A stretch of 64,000 nucleotides of DNA from Alteromonas hispanica (GTDB taxonomy: Bacteria > Pseudomonadota > Gammaproteobacteria > Enterobacterales > Alteromonadaceae). Each line of letters begins with the position of its first letter. Position 1 is the first letter of the stretch. Positions 52,655 to 61,637 of the stretch are shown here, in pieces. Made by a program: the position numbers and the translations under genes. Under the pieces are notes generated by a model that was not told the origin of the DNA, searched no databases, and saw nothing but the letters and a program-made list of their open reading frames with translations. Where the stretch lies: the NCBI RefSeq assembly GCF_010500915.1, contig NZ_JAAAWP010000015.1:1-64000 (forward strand), in the 5' to 3' direction.

Positions 52655-55600
52655 ATGCCAAAACGTACCGACATAAAAAGTATTCTTATTATAGGTGCTG
52701 GCCCTATTGTTATTGGCCAGGCCTGCGAATTTGATTATTCAGGCGCTCAAGCGTGTAAAGCACTGCGGGAAGAGGGATACCGCGTTATTCTGGTTAACTC
52801 TAATCCAGCAACCATAATGACCGACCCAGAAATGGCCGATGCTACCTACATTGAGCCTATTCACTGGGAAGTCGTTCGCAAAATTATTGAAAAAGAGCGC
52901 CCAGACGCGGTTTTGCCAACCATGGGTGGACAAACTGCACTGAACTGCGCGCTAGAACTAGACAAGCACGGTGTGCTTAAAGAGTTTGGTTGCGAGCTTA
53001 TTGGCGCAACTGCAGACGCTATTGACAAAGCAGAAAACCGCGAGCGTTTCGACACGGCAATGAAAAACATTGGTCTTGAGTGTCCTCGCGCAGAAATTGC
53101 TCACACCATGGATGAAGCACACGATGTGCTAAGCCGTATCGGCTTTCCATGCATCATTCGTCCATCGTTTACAATGGGCGGAACAGGCGGCGGTATTGCC
53201 TACAACATTGATGAATTCAACGAAATTTGTACTCGAGGCCTCGACCTTTCGCCAACAAACGAGCTTCTAATCGATGAATCGTTACTTGGTTGGAAAGAGT
53301 ACGAAATGGAAGTGGTTCGCGATAAAGCAGATAACTGCATTATTGTATGTACCATTGAAAACTTCGACCCTATGGGCGTTCACACCGGCGATTCAATTAC
53401 CGTAGCGCCGGCACAGACACTCACCGACAAAGAATTTCAAATTATGCGAAATGCAGCCATGGCTGTACTTCGTGAAATTGGTGTTGAGACGGGTGGTTCA
53501 AACGTTCAGTTTGGTGTAGACCCCAAAACTGGGCGTATGGTAATCATCGAAATGAACCCTCGAGTTTCTCGCTCTTCGGCGTTAGCCTCTAAAGCAACAG
53601 GTTTCCCTATCGCTAAAGTAGCGGCGAAACTAGCAGTAGGTTATACCCTAGATGAGCTGGCCAACGACATCACAGGTGGTTTAACGCCTGCGTCATTCGA
53701 GCCGTCAATCGATTATGTAGTCACTAAAATTCCTCGCTTTAACTTCGAAAAATTTGCCGGTGCCAACGACCGTTTAACTACGCAAATGAAGTCTGTAGGC
53801 GAAGTGATGGCGATCGGGCGTAATCAGCAAGAATCTCTACAAAAAGCCCTTCGTGGTTTGGAAGTAGGCGCCAACGGCCTTAACTCTATGGTGGACCTTG
53901 AAGATCCAGAGTCGCGCAATAAGGTGATTTACGAGCTACGCCAGCCTGGTGCCGAGCGAATCTGGTACATTGGTGATGCATTCCGCATGGGCATGAGCGT
54001 AGATGAAGTGTTTGACCTTACAAACATCGATCGCTGGTACTTGGTGCAATTAGAAGACCTGATTAAAGACGAAGCAAAAGTTGCTGAACTAGGACTTCCT
54101 GGAATCGATGCTGACCTAATGCGCTTACTTAAACGCAAAGGTTTCTCTGATTCTCGACTTGCTGAACTTACCAAGGTTGCAGAAAGTGACGTTCGTGAGG
54201 CACGCAGAGGCTTTGGTATTTCGCCGGTGTACAAACGTGTAGATACCTGTGCCGCTGAATTCTCAACCAGCACCGCCTACATGTATTCAACTTACGATGA
54301 AGAGTGTGAAGCTGCGCCAACAGACCGTGAAAAAATCATGGTTATTGGTGGCGGTCCTAACCGAATTGGACAGGGTATTGAGTTCGATTACTGCTGTGTA
54401 CACGCAGCTTTATCTATGCGTGAAGACGGTTACGAAACCATTATGGTTAACTGTAACCCCGAAACGGTCTCAACCGATTACGACACATCAGATCGACTTT
54501 ATTTCGAGCCGGTAACCCTTGAAGACGTGTTGGAAATTGTTGATAAAGAAAAGCCGAAAGGCGTAATTGTGCAATACGGTGGCCAAACGCCGCTAAAATT
54601 AGCGCGTGCCCTTGAAGCTGCTGGTGTACCAATTATGGGGACATCGCCTGACGCAATAGACAGAGCGGAAGACCGTGAGCGTTTTCAGCAAATGGTTAAC
54701 AAGCTTGACCTAAAGCAACCTGCTAACTCAACCGTTACCAATGTAGAGCAAGCACTAGCGATGGCTGAAGAAATCGGCTTCCCACTAGTAGTGCGTCCTT
54801 CTTATGTACTCGGCGGTCGTGCAATGGAAATTGTTTACGATCTTAAAGATCTTAAACGTTACTTAAACGAAGCCGTAAAGGTATCGAACGACGCCCCAGT
54901 GCTGCTAGACCGTTTCCTTGACGATGCAATAGAAGTTGATATTGACGCAATATGCGACGGAAAAGACGTTGTGATCGGCGGTATCATGGAGCATATCGAG
55001 CAGGCCGGTGTTCACTCAGGTGACTCTGCATGTTCACTTCCGCCACACTCGCTTTCTGCAGATATTCAAGACACAATGCGTGAGCAAGTTAAAGCCATGG
55101 CGCTAGAACTTGGTGTTGTAGGGTTAATGAATACTCAGTTCGCCATTAAAGATGGTGAAGTGTATCTTATCGAAGTTAACCCACGTGCCGCACGTACAGT
55201 GCCTTTCGTCTCAAAGGCTACGGGTGTGCCACTAGCGAAAGTTGCGGCTCGCGCTATGGCAGGGGTTAGTTTGGAAGAGCAGGGAGTGACTAAGGAAATT
55301 ATCCCGCCGTTCTTCTCAGTAAAAGAAGTGGTGCTTCCTTTCGCTAAGTTCCAAGGTGTTGATCCACTATTAGGGCCAGAAATGCGCTCTACGGGTGAGG
55401 TAATGGGTGTGGGCGACACGTTTGAAGAAGCGTACGCTAAAGCCAACCTAGGTGCTGGTGCGCCACTGCCTAAAAGCGGTAAAGCACTAATCTCTGTTCG
55501 TGATACAGATAAAAACAAAATTATTGAACTTGCAAAAGCATTGGTTGAGGCTGGGTTTAGCATAGAAGCGACACGCGGTACCGCAACCACGCTTTATGAT

Positions 55601-55876
55601 GCCGGTATTATGAGTTCAGTGGTGAATAAACTTTCTGAAGGTCGTCCAAACATTGTTGATGCTATTAAAAATGGCGAGTATGCCTATTTAATTAATACAA
55701 CAGAAGGTCGCCAAGCAATTACTGATTCTGTCTACATTCGTCGCGAAGCATTACTTAATAAAGTAACTTACACCACGACAATGAATGCAGCGTTTGCAAC
55801 TATACGTGCGAAGTCGGCTGACGATCGCAATAAAGTGGCATCAGTTCAAGAATTGCACGCTAGAATTAATCACTGA
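52655..55876 (+). CDS. carB: Carbamoyl phosphate synthase large subunit
   Basis: The 1073-residue protein has two homologous halves. The first has [20 protein letters not shown], '[13 protein letters not shown]' and the ATP-grasp '[11 protein letters not shown]...[14 protein letters not shown]'; the second opens with [20 protein letters not shown], '[13 protein letters not shown]' and '[12 protein letters not shown]'. An MGS-like allosteric domain forms the last 130 residues (from about [13 protein letters not shown]). It makes carbamoyl phosphate from bicarbonate, ammonia and two ATP, for pyrimidines and arginine. Operon with carA. Confidence 0.98.
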   Translation: MPKRTDIKSILIIGAGPIVIGQACEFDYSGAQACKALREEGYRVILVNSNPATIMTDPEMADATYIEPIHWEVVRKIIEKERPDAVLPTMGGQTALNCALELDKHGVLKEFGCELIGATADAIDKAENRERFDTAMKNIGLECPRAEIAHTMDEAHDVLSRIGFPCIIRPSFTMGGTGGGIAYNIDEFNEICTRGLDLSPTNELLIDESLLGWKEYEMEVVRDKADNCIIVCTIENFDPMGVHTGDSITVAPAQTLTDKEFQIMRNAAMAVLREIGVETGGSNVQFGVDPKTGRMVIIEMNPRVSRSSALASKATGFPIAKVAAKLAVGYTLDELANDITGGLTPASFEPSIDYVVTKIPRFNFEKFAGANDRLTTQMKSVGEVMAIGRNQQESLQKALRGLEVGANGLNSMVDLEDPESRNKVIYELRQPGAERIWYIGDAFRMGMSVDEVFDLTNIDRWYLVQLEDLIKDEAKVAELGLPGIDADLMRLLKRKGFSDSRLAELTKVAESDVREARRGFGISPVYKRVDTCAAEFSTSTAYMYSTYDEECEAAPTDREKIMVIGGGPNRIGQGIEFDYCCVHAALSMREDGYETIMVNCNPETVSTDYDTSDRLYFEPVTLEDVLEIVDKEKPKGVIVQYGGQTPLKLARALEAAGVPIMGTSPDAIDRAEDRERFQQMVNKLDLKQPANSTVTNVEQALAMAEEIGFPLVVRPSYVLGGRAMEIVYDLKDLKRYLNEAVKVSNDAPVLLDRFLDDAIEVDIDAICDGKDVVIGGIMEHIEQAGVHSGDSACSLPPHSLSADIQDTMREQVKAMALELGVVGLMNTQFAIKDGEVYLIEVNPRAARTVPFVSKATGVPLAKVAARAMAGVSLEEQGVTKEIIPPFFSVKEVVLPFAKFQGVDPLLGPEMRSTGEVMGVGDTFEEAYAKANLGAGAPLPKSGKALISVRDTDKNKIIELAKALVEAGFSIEATRGTATTLYDAGIMSSVVNKLSEGRPNIVDAIKNGEYAYLINTTEGRQAITDSVYIRREALLNKVTYTTTMNAAFATIRAKSADDRNKVASVQELHARINH

Positions 55877-55883
55877 TGACATA

Positions 55884-55959
55884 AACTAGGATACGAGGTA
55901 TCCTAGTTATATTATACTTTTGTGAAACCATTAAAAGTGCGCCAATACGGCGCACTTTT
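55884..55959 (+). terminator. Two tandem hairpins after carB
   Basis: AACTAGGATAC/GTATCCTAGTT (55884-55908) lies 8 bp after the stop. AAAAGTGCGCC/GGCGCACTTTT (55933-55959) follows and carries the T-tract, so it is the main terminator before greA. Confidence 0.88.
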
Positions 55960-55994
55960 CTGTTAAAAACACTTAGCTAGGCGAGACTGTATTC

Positions 55995-56471
55995 ATGAGT
56001 CAGTATCCAATGACAGCGCACGGTGCTCAAATGCTCCGTGACGAATTAAACGAGCTTAAAACAAAAACACGTCCTCGTATTATCGAGTCTATTGCGGAAG
56101 CGCGTGAACATGGTGATTTGAAAGAAAACGCTGAGTATCATGCTGCCAGAGAGCAACAAAGTTTCTGTGAAGGCCGTATCCAAGACATTGAAGGTAAGCT
56201 ATCTAATGCTCAAATTATCGATGTCACGAAAATGGAAAACACGGGTAAAGTTATCTTTGGTACCACGGTGACTATTTTAAATGTCGACACTGAAGAAGAG
56301 ACAACTTATCGCATAGTGGGCGACGATGAAGCCGACATTAAGAACAACCTTATCTCGGTAAACTCGCCAATAGCCCGAGGCCTCATTGGTAAAGAGCTTG
56401 ACGATACGGTTACTATTCAAACCCCGGCTGGTAGCGTTGAAGTTGAAATCATTGAAGTTGAGTACATCTAA
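55995..56471 (+). CDS. greA: Transcript cleavage factor GreA
   Basis: The 158-residue protein matches GreA over its length: [17 protein letters not shown], '[32 protein letters not shown]' (the coiled-coil tip with the acidic DLKENAEY motif that reaches the RNA polymerase active site) and the C-terminal FKBP-like domain with '[16 protein letters not shown]'. It rescues backtracked RNA polymerase. Downstream of carAB as in other gammaproteobacteria, but separated by terminators and ended by its own hairpin. Confidence 0.98.
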   Translation: MSQYPMTAHGAQMLRDELNELKTKTRPRIIESIAEAREHGDLKENAEYHAAREQQSFCEGRIQDIEGKLSNAQIIDVTKMENTGKVIFGTTVTILNVDTEEETTYRIVGDDEADIKNNLISVNSPIARGLIGKELDDTVTIQTPAGSVEVEIIEVEYI

Positions 56472-56572
56472 AAGAGCGTCAAGTCGGTCTTTTGAAGCAA
56501 TATGCACTCAAGCAAAGATTTGATGAAATGATGTGACACAGACTGTGACGCAACAAGTTGTGGACATTATAT

Positions 56573-56602
56573 AAAACGCCGAGCACATGCTCGGCGTTTT
56601 TG
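56573..56602 (+). terminator. Terminator of greA
   Basis: AAAACGCCGAGC and GCTCGGCGTTTT form a 12-bp stem with a short ACAT loop and a T-tract. It ends 22 bp before the Nudix ATG, so the upstream extension of that frame is not coding. Confidence 0.93.
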
Positions 56603-56623
56603 TTAGCTCTTATAAGGATATGT

Positions 56624-57166
56624 ATGAAAGACATTGAAACTCTAGACAGTAAAATTGTTTATCAGAATAAGTGGTTAACCGTAAGAGAAGATAAAATTTT
56701 ACGAGCAAGCGGTAATGAAGGCATCTATGGTGTTGTCGAAAAACCTGATTTTGCCATTATCATTCCTATCGAAGATGACCATGTTTATTTGGTAGAGCAA
56801 TATCGTTACACCATTGGCGAGCGGCAAATAGAATTTCCACAAGGGGCTTGGGAAGATAAGCCAGACTCGTCGCCGTTAGAGCTAGCAGCGGGGGAGTTAA
56901 GAGAAGAAACAGGTTTACGCGCTGGCAAAATGGAGTATGTAGGTTTTCAATATCTCGCTTATGGCTTCTGCAATCAGGGGTACCATATATTTGTGGCTTC
57001 CGACTTGAGCCAGGGAGAGCAAGATCTCGACCGTGAGGAAGAAGATCTTAAAGTGATAAAAATGTCGCTGACAGACTTTAAAAACAAAATCATTGCTGGA
57101 GACATTAAAGATGCTTCTAGCTGCAACGCATTTGGGCTTGCGAGCTTGAAGGGTTTTTTAGGCTAG
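56624..57166 (+). CDS. Nudix hydrolase, ADP-ribose pyrophosphatase-like
   Basis: I start at ATG 56624 (MKDIETLDSK) with AAGGA 7 bp before it; upstream codons fall inside the greA terminator. The 180-residue protein carries the Nudix signature as LELAAGELREETGL, with the Glu residues that bind metal, preceded by 'VEQYRYTIGERQIEFPQGAWED', which is typical of ADP-ribose/ADP-sugar pyrophosphatases (the IEFPQGAWE stretch). It probably cleaves ADP-ribose or a nucleotide sugar. A shared bidirectional terminator separates it from the convergent hsp20. Confidence 0.88.
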   Translation: MKDIETLDSKIVYQNKWLTVREDKILRASGNEGIYGVVEKPDFAIIIPIEDDHVYLVEQYRYTIGERQIEFPQGAWEDKPDSSPLELAAGELREETGLRAGKMEYVGFQYLAYGFCNQGYHIFVASDLSQGEQDLDREEEDLKVIKMSLTDFKNKIIAGDIKDASSCNAFGLASLKGFLG

Positions 57167-57174
57167 AAGAACAC

Positions 57175-57205
57175 ACAAAAAACGGCGCCAAAGGGCGCCG
57201 TTAAA
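57175..57205. terminator. Bidirectional terminator between the Nudix gene and hsp20 copy 1
   Basis: AACGGCGCC (57181-57189) and GGCGCCGTT (57194-57202) form a 9-bp GC-rich stem with an AAAG loop, between A and T-rich tracts. Two genes converge on it. Confidence 0.92.
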
Positions 57206-57235
57206 AACAGGGAAACTCACACAAATATTAGGTTG

Positions 57236-57691
57236 CTATTGAGAGCGTTCGTTCTCTAGCAATCGCGACCCTATTTCAATGGTGCGTGGTTTTTTAGCGT
57301 CTGGAATGACTCGCTCCATATCGATATGTAGAAGGCCATTTTCCATATCAGCAGCCAATACTTTTACATGGTCGCCTAGCTGGAATTTACGTTCAAAATT
57401 TCGCTCCGAAATACCTTTATGCAGGTATTTACGCTCAGCATTTTCTTTACCTTCAACTTTTTTATTGCCGGTAATGGTTAACGTATTTTCTTCAACTTGG
57501 ATGGTGACATCATCCTTGCTAAAACCCGCTATTGCCATGGTTACGCGATATTTGTCATCGCTGAGTAACTCGATGTTGTATGGCGGATAGGTGCTTTGTT
57601 TCTCAGAGCGCGCGGCGGCGTCTACAAGAGAAGCAAGATGGTCTGAACCGATGAATGAACGGTAAAGTGGAGATAGATCGATAGTACGCAT
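57236..57691 (-). CDS. Small heat-shock protein (IbpA-like), copy 1
   Basis: I start at ATG 57691 (MRTIDLSPLYRSFIG), matching IbpA/IbpB openings and correctly spaced from AGGA; two upstream in-frame ATGs lie inside the leader. The 151-residue protein has the alpha-crystallin domain (about 35-125: 'YPPYNIELLSDDKYRVTMAIAGF', 'EVEENTLTITGNK' in pattern, 'YLHKGISERNFERKFQLGDHV', 'MENGLLHIDMERVIP') and a C-terminal IEI motif (RTIEIGS). It holds unfolding proteins for DnaK. Same protein as copy 2. Confidence 0.96.
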   Translation of the reverse strand: MRTIDLSPLYRSFIGSDHLASLVDAAARSEKQSTYPPYNIELLSDDKYRVTMAIAGFSKDDVTIQVEENTLTITGNKKVEGKENAERKYLHKGISERNFERKFQLGDHVKVLAADMENGLLHIDMERVIPDAKKPRTIEIGSRLLENERSQ

Positions 57692-57694
57692 AGT

Positions 57695-57719
57695 CATATC
57701 CTCAAAATAAAGCAATATG
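57695..57719 (-). promoter_or_regulatory. ROSE-like RNA thermometer of hsp20 copy 1
   Basis: In the mRNA, CATATTGCT pairs with AGGATATG, with the UUGCU motif lying opposite the Shine-Dalgarno AGGA. That arrangement, with the mispaired U-G bulge, is the hallmark of ROSE elements, which block ribosomes at low temperature. It lies at the 3' end of a leader of about 85 nt, the usual ROSE size. Confidence 0.7.
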
Positions 57720-57785
57720 TTTAAAAATGTTGCCCCGACGTGCGGCGGCAGTGTTGTCGACCTGACCTTTCAGCGCCGACAATTC

Positions 57786-57815
57786 ATATATGGGATTAGC
57801 CAAAACCTTTTCAAG
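57786..57815 (-). promoter_or_regulatory. Sigma-32 promoter of hsp20 copy 1
   Basis: On the minus strand CTTGAAA (57809-57815) and CCCATATAT (57786-57794) are 14 bp apart, an excellent sigma-32 match. Transcription should start near 57778. Confidence 0.88.
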
Positions 57816-57842
57816 AAAAAAATGACATTTTTTCAAAAATAT

Positions 57843-58157
57843 TTTTTTAATACATTCGTAATTCTTTCAAAGAATCAATCTCCTTTGTCAGGGGCTCCCA
57901 CAAATATATTGGCGAAAAGGCGATTCGTCAGTTTATGAGCTCAAATTTACATACTTTATCGCTAGTAAATTTGTAGAGAGGCGGGGAGGTGAATCGTTAA
58001 GTTAAAATTTAAATAACTCAAACTGCTAACTTGCAGCTTTTGATTCAAGCAACTATGTTTAAGTTAAATAATTTTAATAAGTGTGCTTCCCATTAGCACC
58101 ACTGTCCTTCGTGGCTCTAATGCTCTAAAAATCTTTGAATGCAGTAAAGGTTATGTC
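57843..58157. other. Intergenic before the diheme peroxidase-like gene
   Basis: About 315 bp. A perfect 9-bp inverted repeat, CAAATTTAC (57942-57950) and GTAAATTTG (57965-57973), could be an operator for the downstream gene. The coding frame at 58083-58157 is an upstream extension of that gene without a signal peptide, and I do not count it. Confidence 0.4.
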
Positions 58158-59567
58158 ATGAAGTTAACTCCTTTTATTCATATTGTTTTGTTGGTAACAA
58201 GCGCCACTTTTGTAGCCGGTTGTGGTACGGACAGCAAGGAAGAACTGTCCCCCGTGGAAAGTTCACTCTCTACGCAACTCATGACAACATTAGATGAACA
58301 AGTAGATGGTGGTGCAGCAGGTCTCATATTGCCCCAGTCATCAGACTTCTCGAATATTCCTTCCGATCCAAACAATACTTTGACTCAAGAAAAAGTGCAG
58401 CTGGGAATGATGCTTTTCCATGAAACTGCTATTGCCACTGAAGGAGTGCATGCCGAACTGGCGAATACATGGTCTTGCGCCAGCTGTCACCATGTAGGTG
58501 CTGGTTTTAAATCTGGAATCGTTCAGGGCATTGGAGAAGGCGGTCTTGGGTTTGGAATTGCGGGTGAAATGCGTGTATTGGCAGAGGGGTTTGATAAATC
58601 AAGTGACAACCCCAGTTTCATTCCCGATGTTCAGCCCCTCGCATCACCAAGTATACTAAACACCGCTTTTCAAGAGGTGATGCTTTGGAATGGTCAGTTC
58701 GGTAATCAGGATGGTGGACTAATTAACGCAGATTTACCCGAAGACGTTTTGGCTACTGCAGATACGCCTAAATCTGAAAATACGCGTGGTCTTGCCGGTT
58801 TAGAAATTCAAGCAATAGCGGGTACAAAAGTACATAGGTTGAATACCTTTGATAACTCTTTTATTCAGCAAAATATGGAGTATCAACTTTTATATGAGGC
58901 TGCGTTCCCTGAAAGCGGTAATGATATTCTTGAAAATATGGGGAAAGCAATTGCTGCATACGAGAGAACCGTACTAGCAAATCAAGCGCCGTTTCAGCGC
59001 TGGTTGCAAGGAGAAGACGCGGCGCTAACTGACCAAGAGAAAAGAGGTGGCTTACTGTTTTTTGGTAAAGCCGGTTGTGCAAATTGTCATATTGGGCCCG
59101 CATTGAGTTCAAAAGTAGGCGCAACTAGCCAAGAAGTATTTATGGCAATCGGATTTGCTGATCTTGATACGTCAGACCCAAATATAACCGGTGTGGTAAC
59201 AGAGAACGATGCAAAGGGAAGAGGCGGGTTTACTGGGCGCGCAGAAGATAATTATAAGTTTAAAGTGCCACAGCTTTACAATTTAAAAGATTCAAATGTA
59301 TTCGGTCACGGAGGAAGTTTCACTAGTATTAGGCAGGTTGTATTGTATAAAAACGCTGGAGTCTCTCAAAAAAGGCTGGCGGATGGCTTACTTGATGAGC
59401 GTTTTGTTCCATTGATGCTTAATGACGAAGAAATTGATGATTTAGTAGCATTTTTGGAAGAAGGACTTTATGACCCTGACCTTGAACGATATACACCTGA
59501 CGCTTTACCATCGGGCGCTTGCTTTCCAGTTGCAGATGCTCAATCAGTTGTCGATCTGAACTGTTAA
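58158..59567 (+). CDS. Diheme cytochrome c peroxidase/MauG-like lipoprotein
   Basis: I start at ATG 58158 (MKLTPFIHIV), with AAAGG 7 bp before it and a lipobox FVAGC (mature Cys22 or so). The 469-residue protein has two heme sites, CASCH (N-terminal domain) and CANCH (C-terminal domain), with 'QLGMMLFHETAI', 'ASPSILNTAFQEVMLWNGQFGNQDGG' and 'FKVPQLYNLKDSNVFGHGGSFTSIRQVV' as family marks of the bacterial diheme peroxidase/MauG group. It probably acts in the periplasm on peroxide or as an oxidase; the substrate is not known. It sits alone between the two hsp20 copies and ends 25 bp from the second unit. Confidence 0.88.
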   Translation: MKLTPFIHIVLLVTSATFVAGCGTDSKEELSPVESSLSTQLMTTLDEQVDGGAAGLILPQSSDFSNIPSDPNNTLTQEKVQLGMMLFHETAIATEGVHAELANTWSCASCHHVGAGFKSGIVQGIGEGGLGFGIAGEMRVLAEGFDKSSDNPSFIPDVQPLASPSILNTAFQEVMLWNGQFGNQDGGLINADLPEDVLATADTPKSENTRGLAGLEIQAIAGTKVHRLNTFDNSFIQQNMEYQLLYEAAFPESGNDILENMGKAIAAYERTVLANQAPFQRWLQGEDAALTDQEKRGGLLFFGKAGCANCHIGPALSSKVGATSQEVFMAIGFADLDTSDPNITGVVTENDAKGRGGFTGRAEDNYKFKVPQLYNLKDSNVFGHGGSFTSIRQVVLYKNAGVSQKRLADGLLDERFVPLMLNDEEIDDLVAFLEEGLYDPDLERYTPDALPSGACFPVADAQSVVDLNC

Positions 59568-59591
59568 TTCTGCAAGTGCAAAAGCACAAAA

Positions 59592-59613
59592 AACGGCGCC
59601 AAATGGCGCCGTT
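59592..59613. terminator. Bidirectional terminator between the peroxidase-like gene and hsp20 copy 2
   Basis: AACGGCGCC and GGCGCCGTT with an AAAT loop (AAAG in copy 1), serving the two convergent genes. Confidence 0.92.
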
Positions 59614-59646
59614 GAAAACAGGGAAACTCACACAAATATTAGGTTG

Positions 59647-60102
59647 CTATTGAGAGCGTTCGTTCTCTAGCAATCGCGACCCTATTTCAATGGTGCGTGG
59701 TTTCTTAGCGTCTGGAATGACTCGCTCCATATCGATATGTAGAAGGCCATTTTCCATATCAGCAGCCAATACTTTTACATGGTCGCCTAGCTGGAATTTA
59801 CGTTCAAAATTTCGCTCCGAAATACCTTTATGCAGGTATTTACGCTCAGCATTTTCTTTACCTTCAACTTTTTTATTGCCGGTAATGGTTAACGTATTTT
59901 CTTCAACTTGGATGGTGACATCATCCTTGCTAAAACCCGCTATTGCCATGGTTACGCGATATTTGTCATCGCTGAGTAACTCGATGTTGTATGGCGGATA
60001 GGTGCTTTGTTTCTCAGAGCGCGCGGCGGCGTCTACAAGAGAAGCAAGATGGTCTGAACCGATGAATGAACGGTAAAGTGGAGATAGATCGATAGTACGC
60101 AT
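59647..60102 (-). CDS. Small heat-shock protein (IbpA-like), copy 2
   Basis: The same 151-residue protein as copy 1 with one silent base difference, and the same start choice (ATG 60102 after AGGATATGACT). Domains and the C-terminal IEI motif are unchanged. Two identical proteins from two identical promoters suggest a gene-dosage effect rather than the IbpA/IbpB division of labour seen in enterics. Upstream lies the divergent ackA gene. Confidence 0.96.
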   Translation of the reverse strand: MRTIDLSPLYRSFIGSDHLASLVDAAARSEKQSTYPPYNIELLSDDKYRVTMAIAGFSKDDVTIQVEENTLTITGNKKVEGKENAERKYLHKGISERNFERKFQLGDHVKVLAADMENGLLHIDMERVIPDAKKPRTIEIGSRLLENERSQ

Positions 60103-60105
60103 AGT

Positions 60106-60130
60106 CATATCCTCAAAATAAAGCAATATG
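60106..60130 (-). promoter_or_regulatory. ROSE-like RNA thermometer of hsp20 copy 2
   Basis: Identical in sequence to the copy 1 element: CATATTGCT paired with AGGATATG over an 8-nt loop, masking the ribosome binding site. Confidence 0.7.
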
Positions 60131-60196
60131 TTTAAAAATGTTGCCCCGACGTGCGGCGGCAGTGTTGTCGACCTGACCTTTCAGCGCCGACAATTC

Positions 60197-60226
60197 ATAT
60201 ATGGGATTAGCCAAAACCTTTTCAAG
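60197..60226 (-). promoter_or_regulatory. Sigma-32 promoter of hsp20 copy 2
   Basis: CTTGAAA (60220-60226) and CCCATATAT (60197-60205) on the minus strand, spaced 14 bp as in copy 1. Confidence 0.88.
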
Positions 60227-60330
60227 AAAAAAGACATCTTTTCAAAAATATTTTTCACTTGTGATTTAAGTGTATGAATTTTAGTATTTTTTAATTGATA
60301 AAATTTTTTGTGTTTTTCTGTGTGACACTT

Positions 60331-60350
60331 TTGCTAAAAACATTTAGCAA
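60331..60350. promoter_or_regulatory. Inverted repeat before ackA
   Basis: TTGCTAAA (60331-60338) and TTTAGCAA (60343-60350) form a perfect 8-bp palindrome with a 4-nt centre, about 80 bp before the ackA start, between ackA and the hsp20 promoter. It may be an operator or a leader hairpin. Confidence 0.4.
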
Positions 60351-60428
60351 TACATTAACCAACGTGCTTGTTTATAAATGCTACAATCCACGCAGATTAA
60401 ATGCGTTGAGAAAAATACGAATAAGGTT

Positions 60429-61610
60429 ATGAATAAAGACGTTGTTGTTTTAAATTGTGGAAGTTCATCTGTTAAGTTTGCCATTATTGATGCCGTTACC
60501 GGTAAGGCGGGTTTGTCTGGTTTGGCAGAAAGCTTAGGCAATGCGGATGCCAGCCTAACGTATAAATTAAACGGTGAAAAAACCTCATTTTCATTAACTG
60601 ACAATGCTGGACACACCGAAGCACTGAATGCGATTTCAAAAATTATTGAAGATACTGGCGTAAAACCCATCGCAGTGGGGCACCGCGTTGTTCACGGCGG
60701 AGAAAAGTTTAAAGAGGCTGCGTTAGTTAATAACGAGGTACTCACGGCCGTAGAGGACTACGCCAGCATGGCGCCGCTGCATAACTTAGCCAACTTGAAA
60801 GGTATAGTGACCGCGCAGAAGGCATACCCAAATCTACCCCATGTATGCGTGTTCGACACATCGTTTTTCCAAAGCATGCCGCAAAAAGCGTATATCTATG
60901 CTTTACCCATGCGTTTATACAAAGAACATGGAATTCGTCGCTACGGTTTTCACGGGACAAGCCATAAATTCATTCTCGATAGTGCCGCTAAATTGCTCGA
61001 TAAGCCGGTAGAAGAAACCAGTATTATTAGTGCTCACCTAGGAAATGGATGTAGCGTAACTGCCATTGAAAAAGGTAAAGCAGTAGACACCAGCTTAGGT
61101 TTCACGCCTCTTGAAGGTTTGGTGATGGGCACAAGATGTGGAGATATGGACCCTAGTTTACCCGGCACACTTCAAAAAAAGCTGGGTAAAACAGCCGATG
61201 AGATTAACGATTTACTCAACAAACAATCGGGGCTTTTGGGTATTTCAGAACTGAGTAACGACTGCAGAACGCTTGAAGAAGAGGCTGAAAAAGGCCACGA
61301 AGGTGCGCTACTTGCTATCGAAATTTTCTGCTACAGGTTGGCAAAATACATTGCTAGCTACCTTATCGCAACGCCTTCACTCGACGCCATTGTTTTCACT
61401 GGTGGCATAGGTGAAAACTCATCGCTAATACGTGAAACTACGATGAATTATTTTGCTCACCTAGGTGTCACCTTAGATGAGCAAAAGAACCTTGATGCGC
61501 GTTTCGGTAAAGGAGGCGAAATTACGTCTTCTTCATCGTCGAAAACCGTTTTTGTTGTGCCCACCAACGAAGAGTGGGTGATTGCTGCAGAAGCAGCCAC
61601 ATTCGCTTAG
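60429..61610 (+). CDS. ackA: Acetate kinase
   Basis: I start at ATG 60429 (MNKDVVVLNCGSSSVKFAIID), the family's normal start; the frame runs to an ATG at 60378 without support. The 393-residue protein has VLNCGSSSVKF (phosphate binding), 'VGHRVVHGGEKF', 'YGFHGTSHKFI', 'SAHLGNGCSVTAI' and 'FTGGIGENSSLIRE'. It interconverts acetate plus ATP with acetyl phosphate. pta follows 27 bp later, the usual operon. Confidence 0.97.
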   Translation: MNKDVVVLNCGSSSVKFAIIDAVTGKAGLSGLAESLGNADASLTYKLNGEKTSFSLTDNAGHTEALNAISKIIEDTGVKPIAVGHRVVHGGEKFKEAALVNNEVLTAVEDYASMAPLHNLANLKGIVTAQKAYPNLPHVCVFDTSFFQSMPQKAYIYALPMRLYKEHGIRRYGFHGTSHKFILDSAAKLLDKPVEETSIISAHLGNGCSVTAIEKGKAVDTSLGFTPLEGLVMGTRCGDMDPSLPGTLQKKLGKTADEINDLLNKQSGLLGISELSNDCRTLEEEAEKGHEGALLAIEIFCYRLAKYIASYLIATPSLDAIVFTGGIGENSSLIRETTMNYFAHLGVTLDEQKNLDARFGKGGEITSSSSSKTVFVVPTNEEWVIAAEAATFA

Positions 61611-61637
61611 AAATTTGCCTTTAAAGCAGGAGAAATT

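Larger units (their letters stand above)
57174..57842. repeat. Direct repeat copy 1 (hsp20 unit)
   Basis: About 668 bp, containing the terminator, an hsp20 gene, its leader and sigma-32 promoter, recur at 59585-60253 in the same direction (offset 2411 bp). By eye the gene bodies differ at one base (T57293 against C59704) and the terminators at two or three. Similarity ends abruptly upstream of the promoter, around ATGACATTT in this copy. Confidence 0.95.
59585..60253. repeat. Direct repeat copy 2 (hsp20 unit)
   Basis: The second copy of the 57174-57842 unit, in the same orientation. It carries the terminator, hsp20, leader and sigma-32 promoter. Beyond about 60230 it shows small indels against copy 1 (AAGACATCTTTTC against AATGACATTTTTTC) and then diverges. 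Confidence 0.95.

Noticed and set aside
58083-58157. Longer N-terminus for the diheme peroxidase-like protein
   Set aside because: It would put 25 residues in front of a clear lipoprotein signal, and the ribosome binding site supports ATG 58158.
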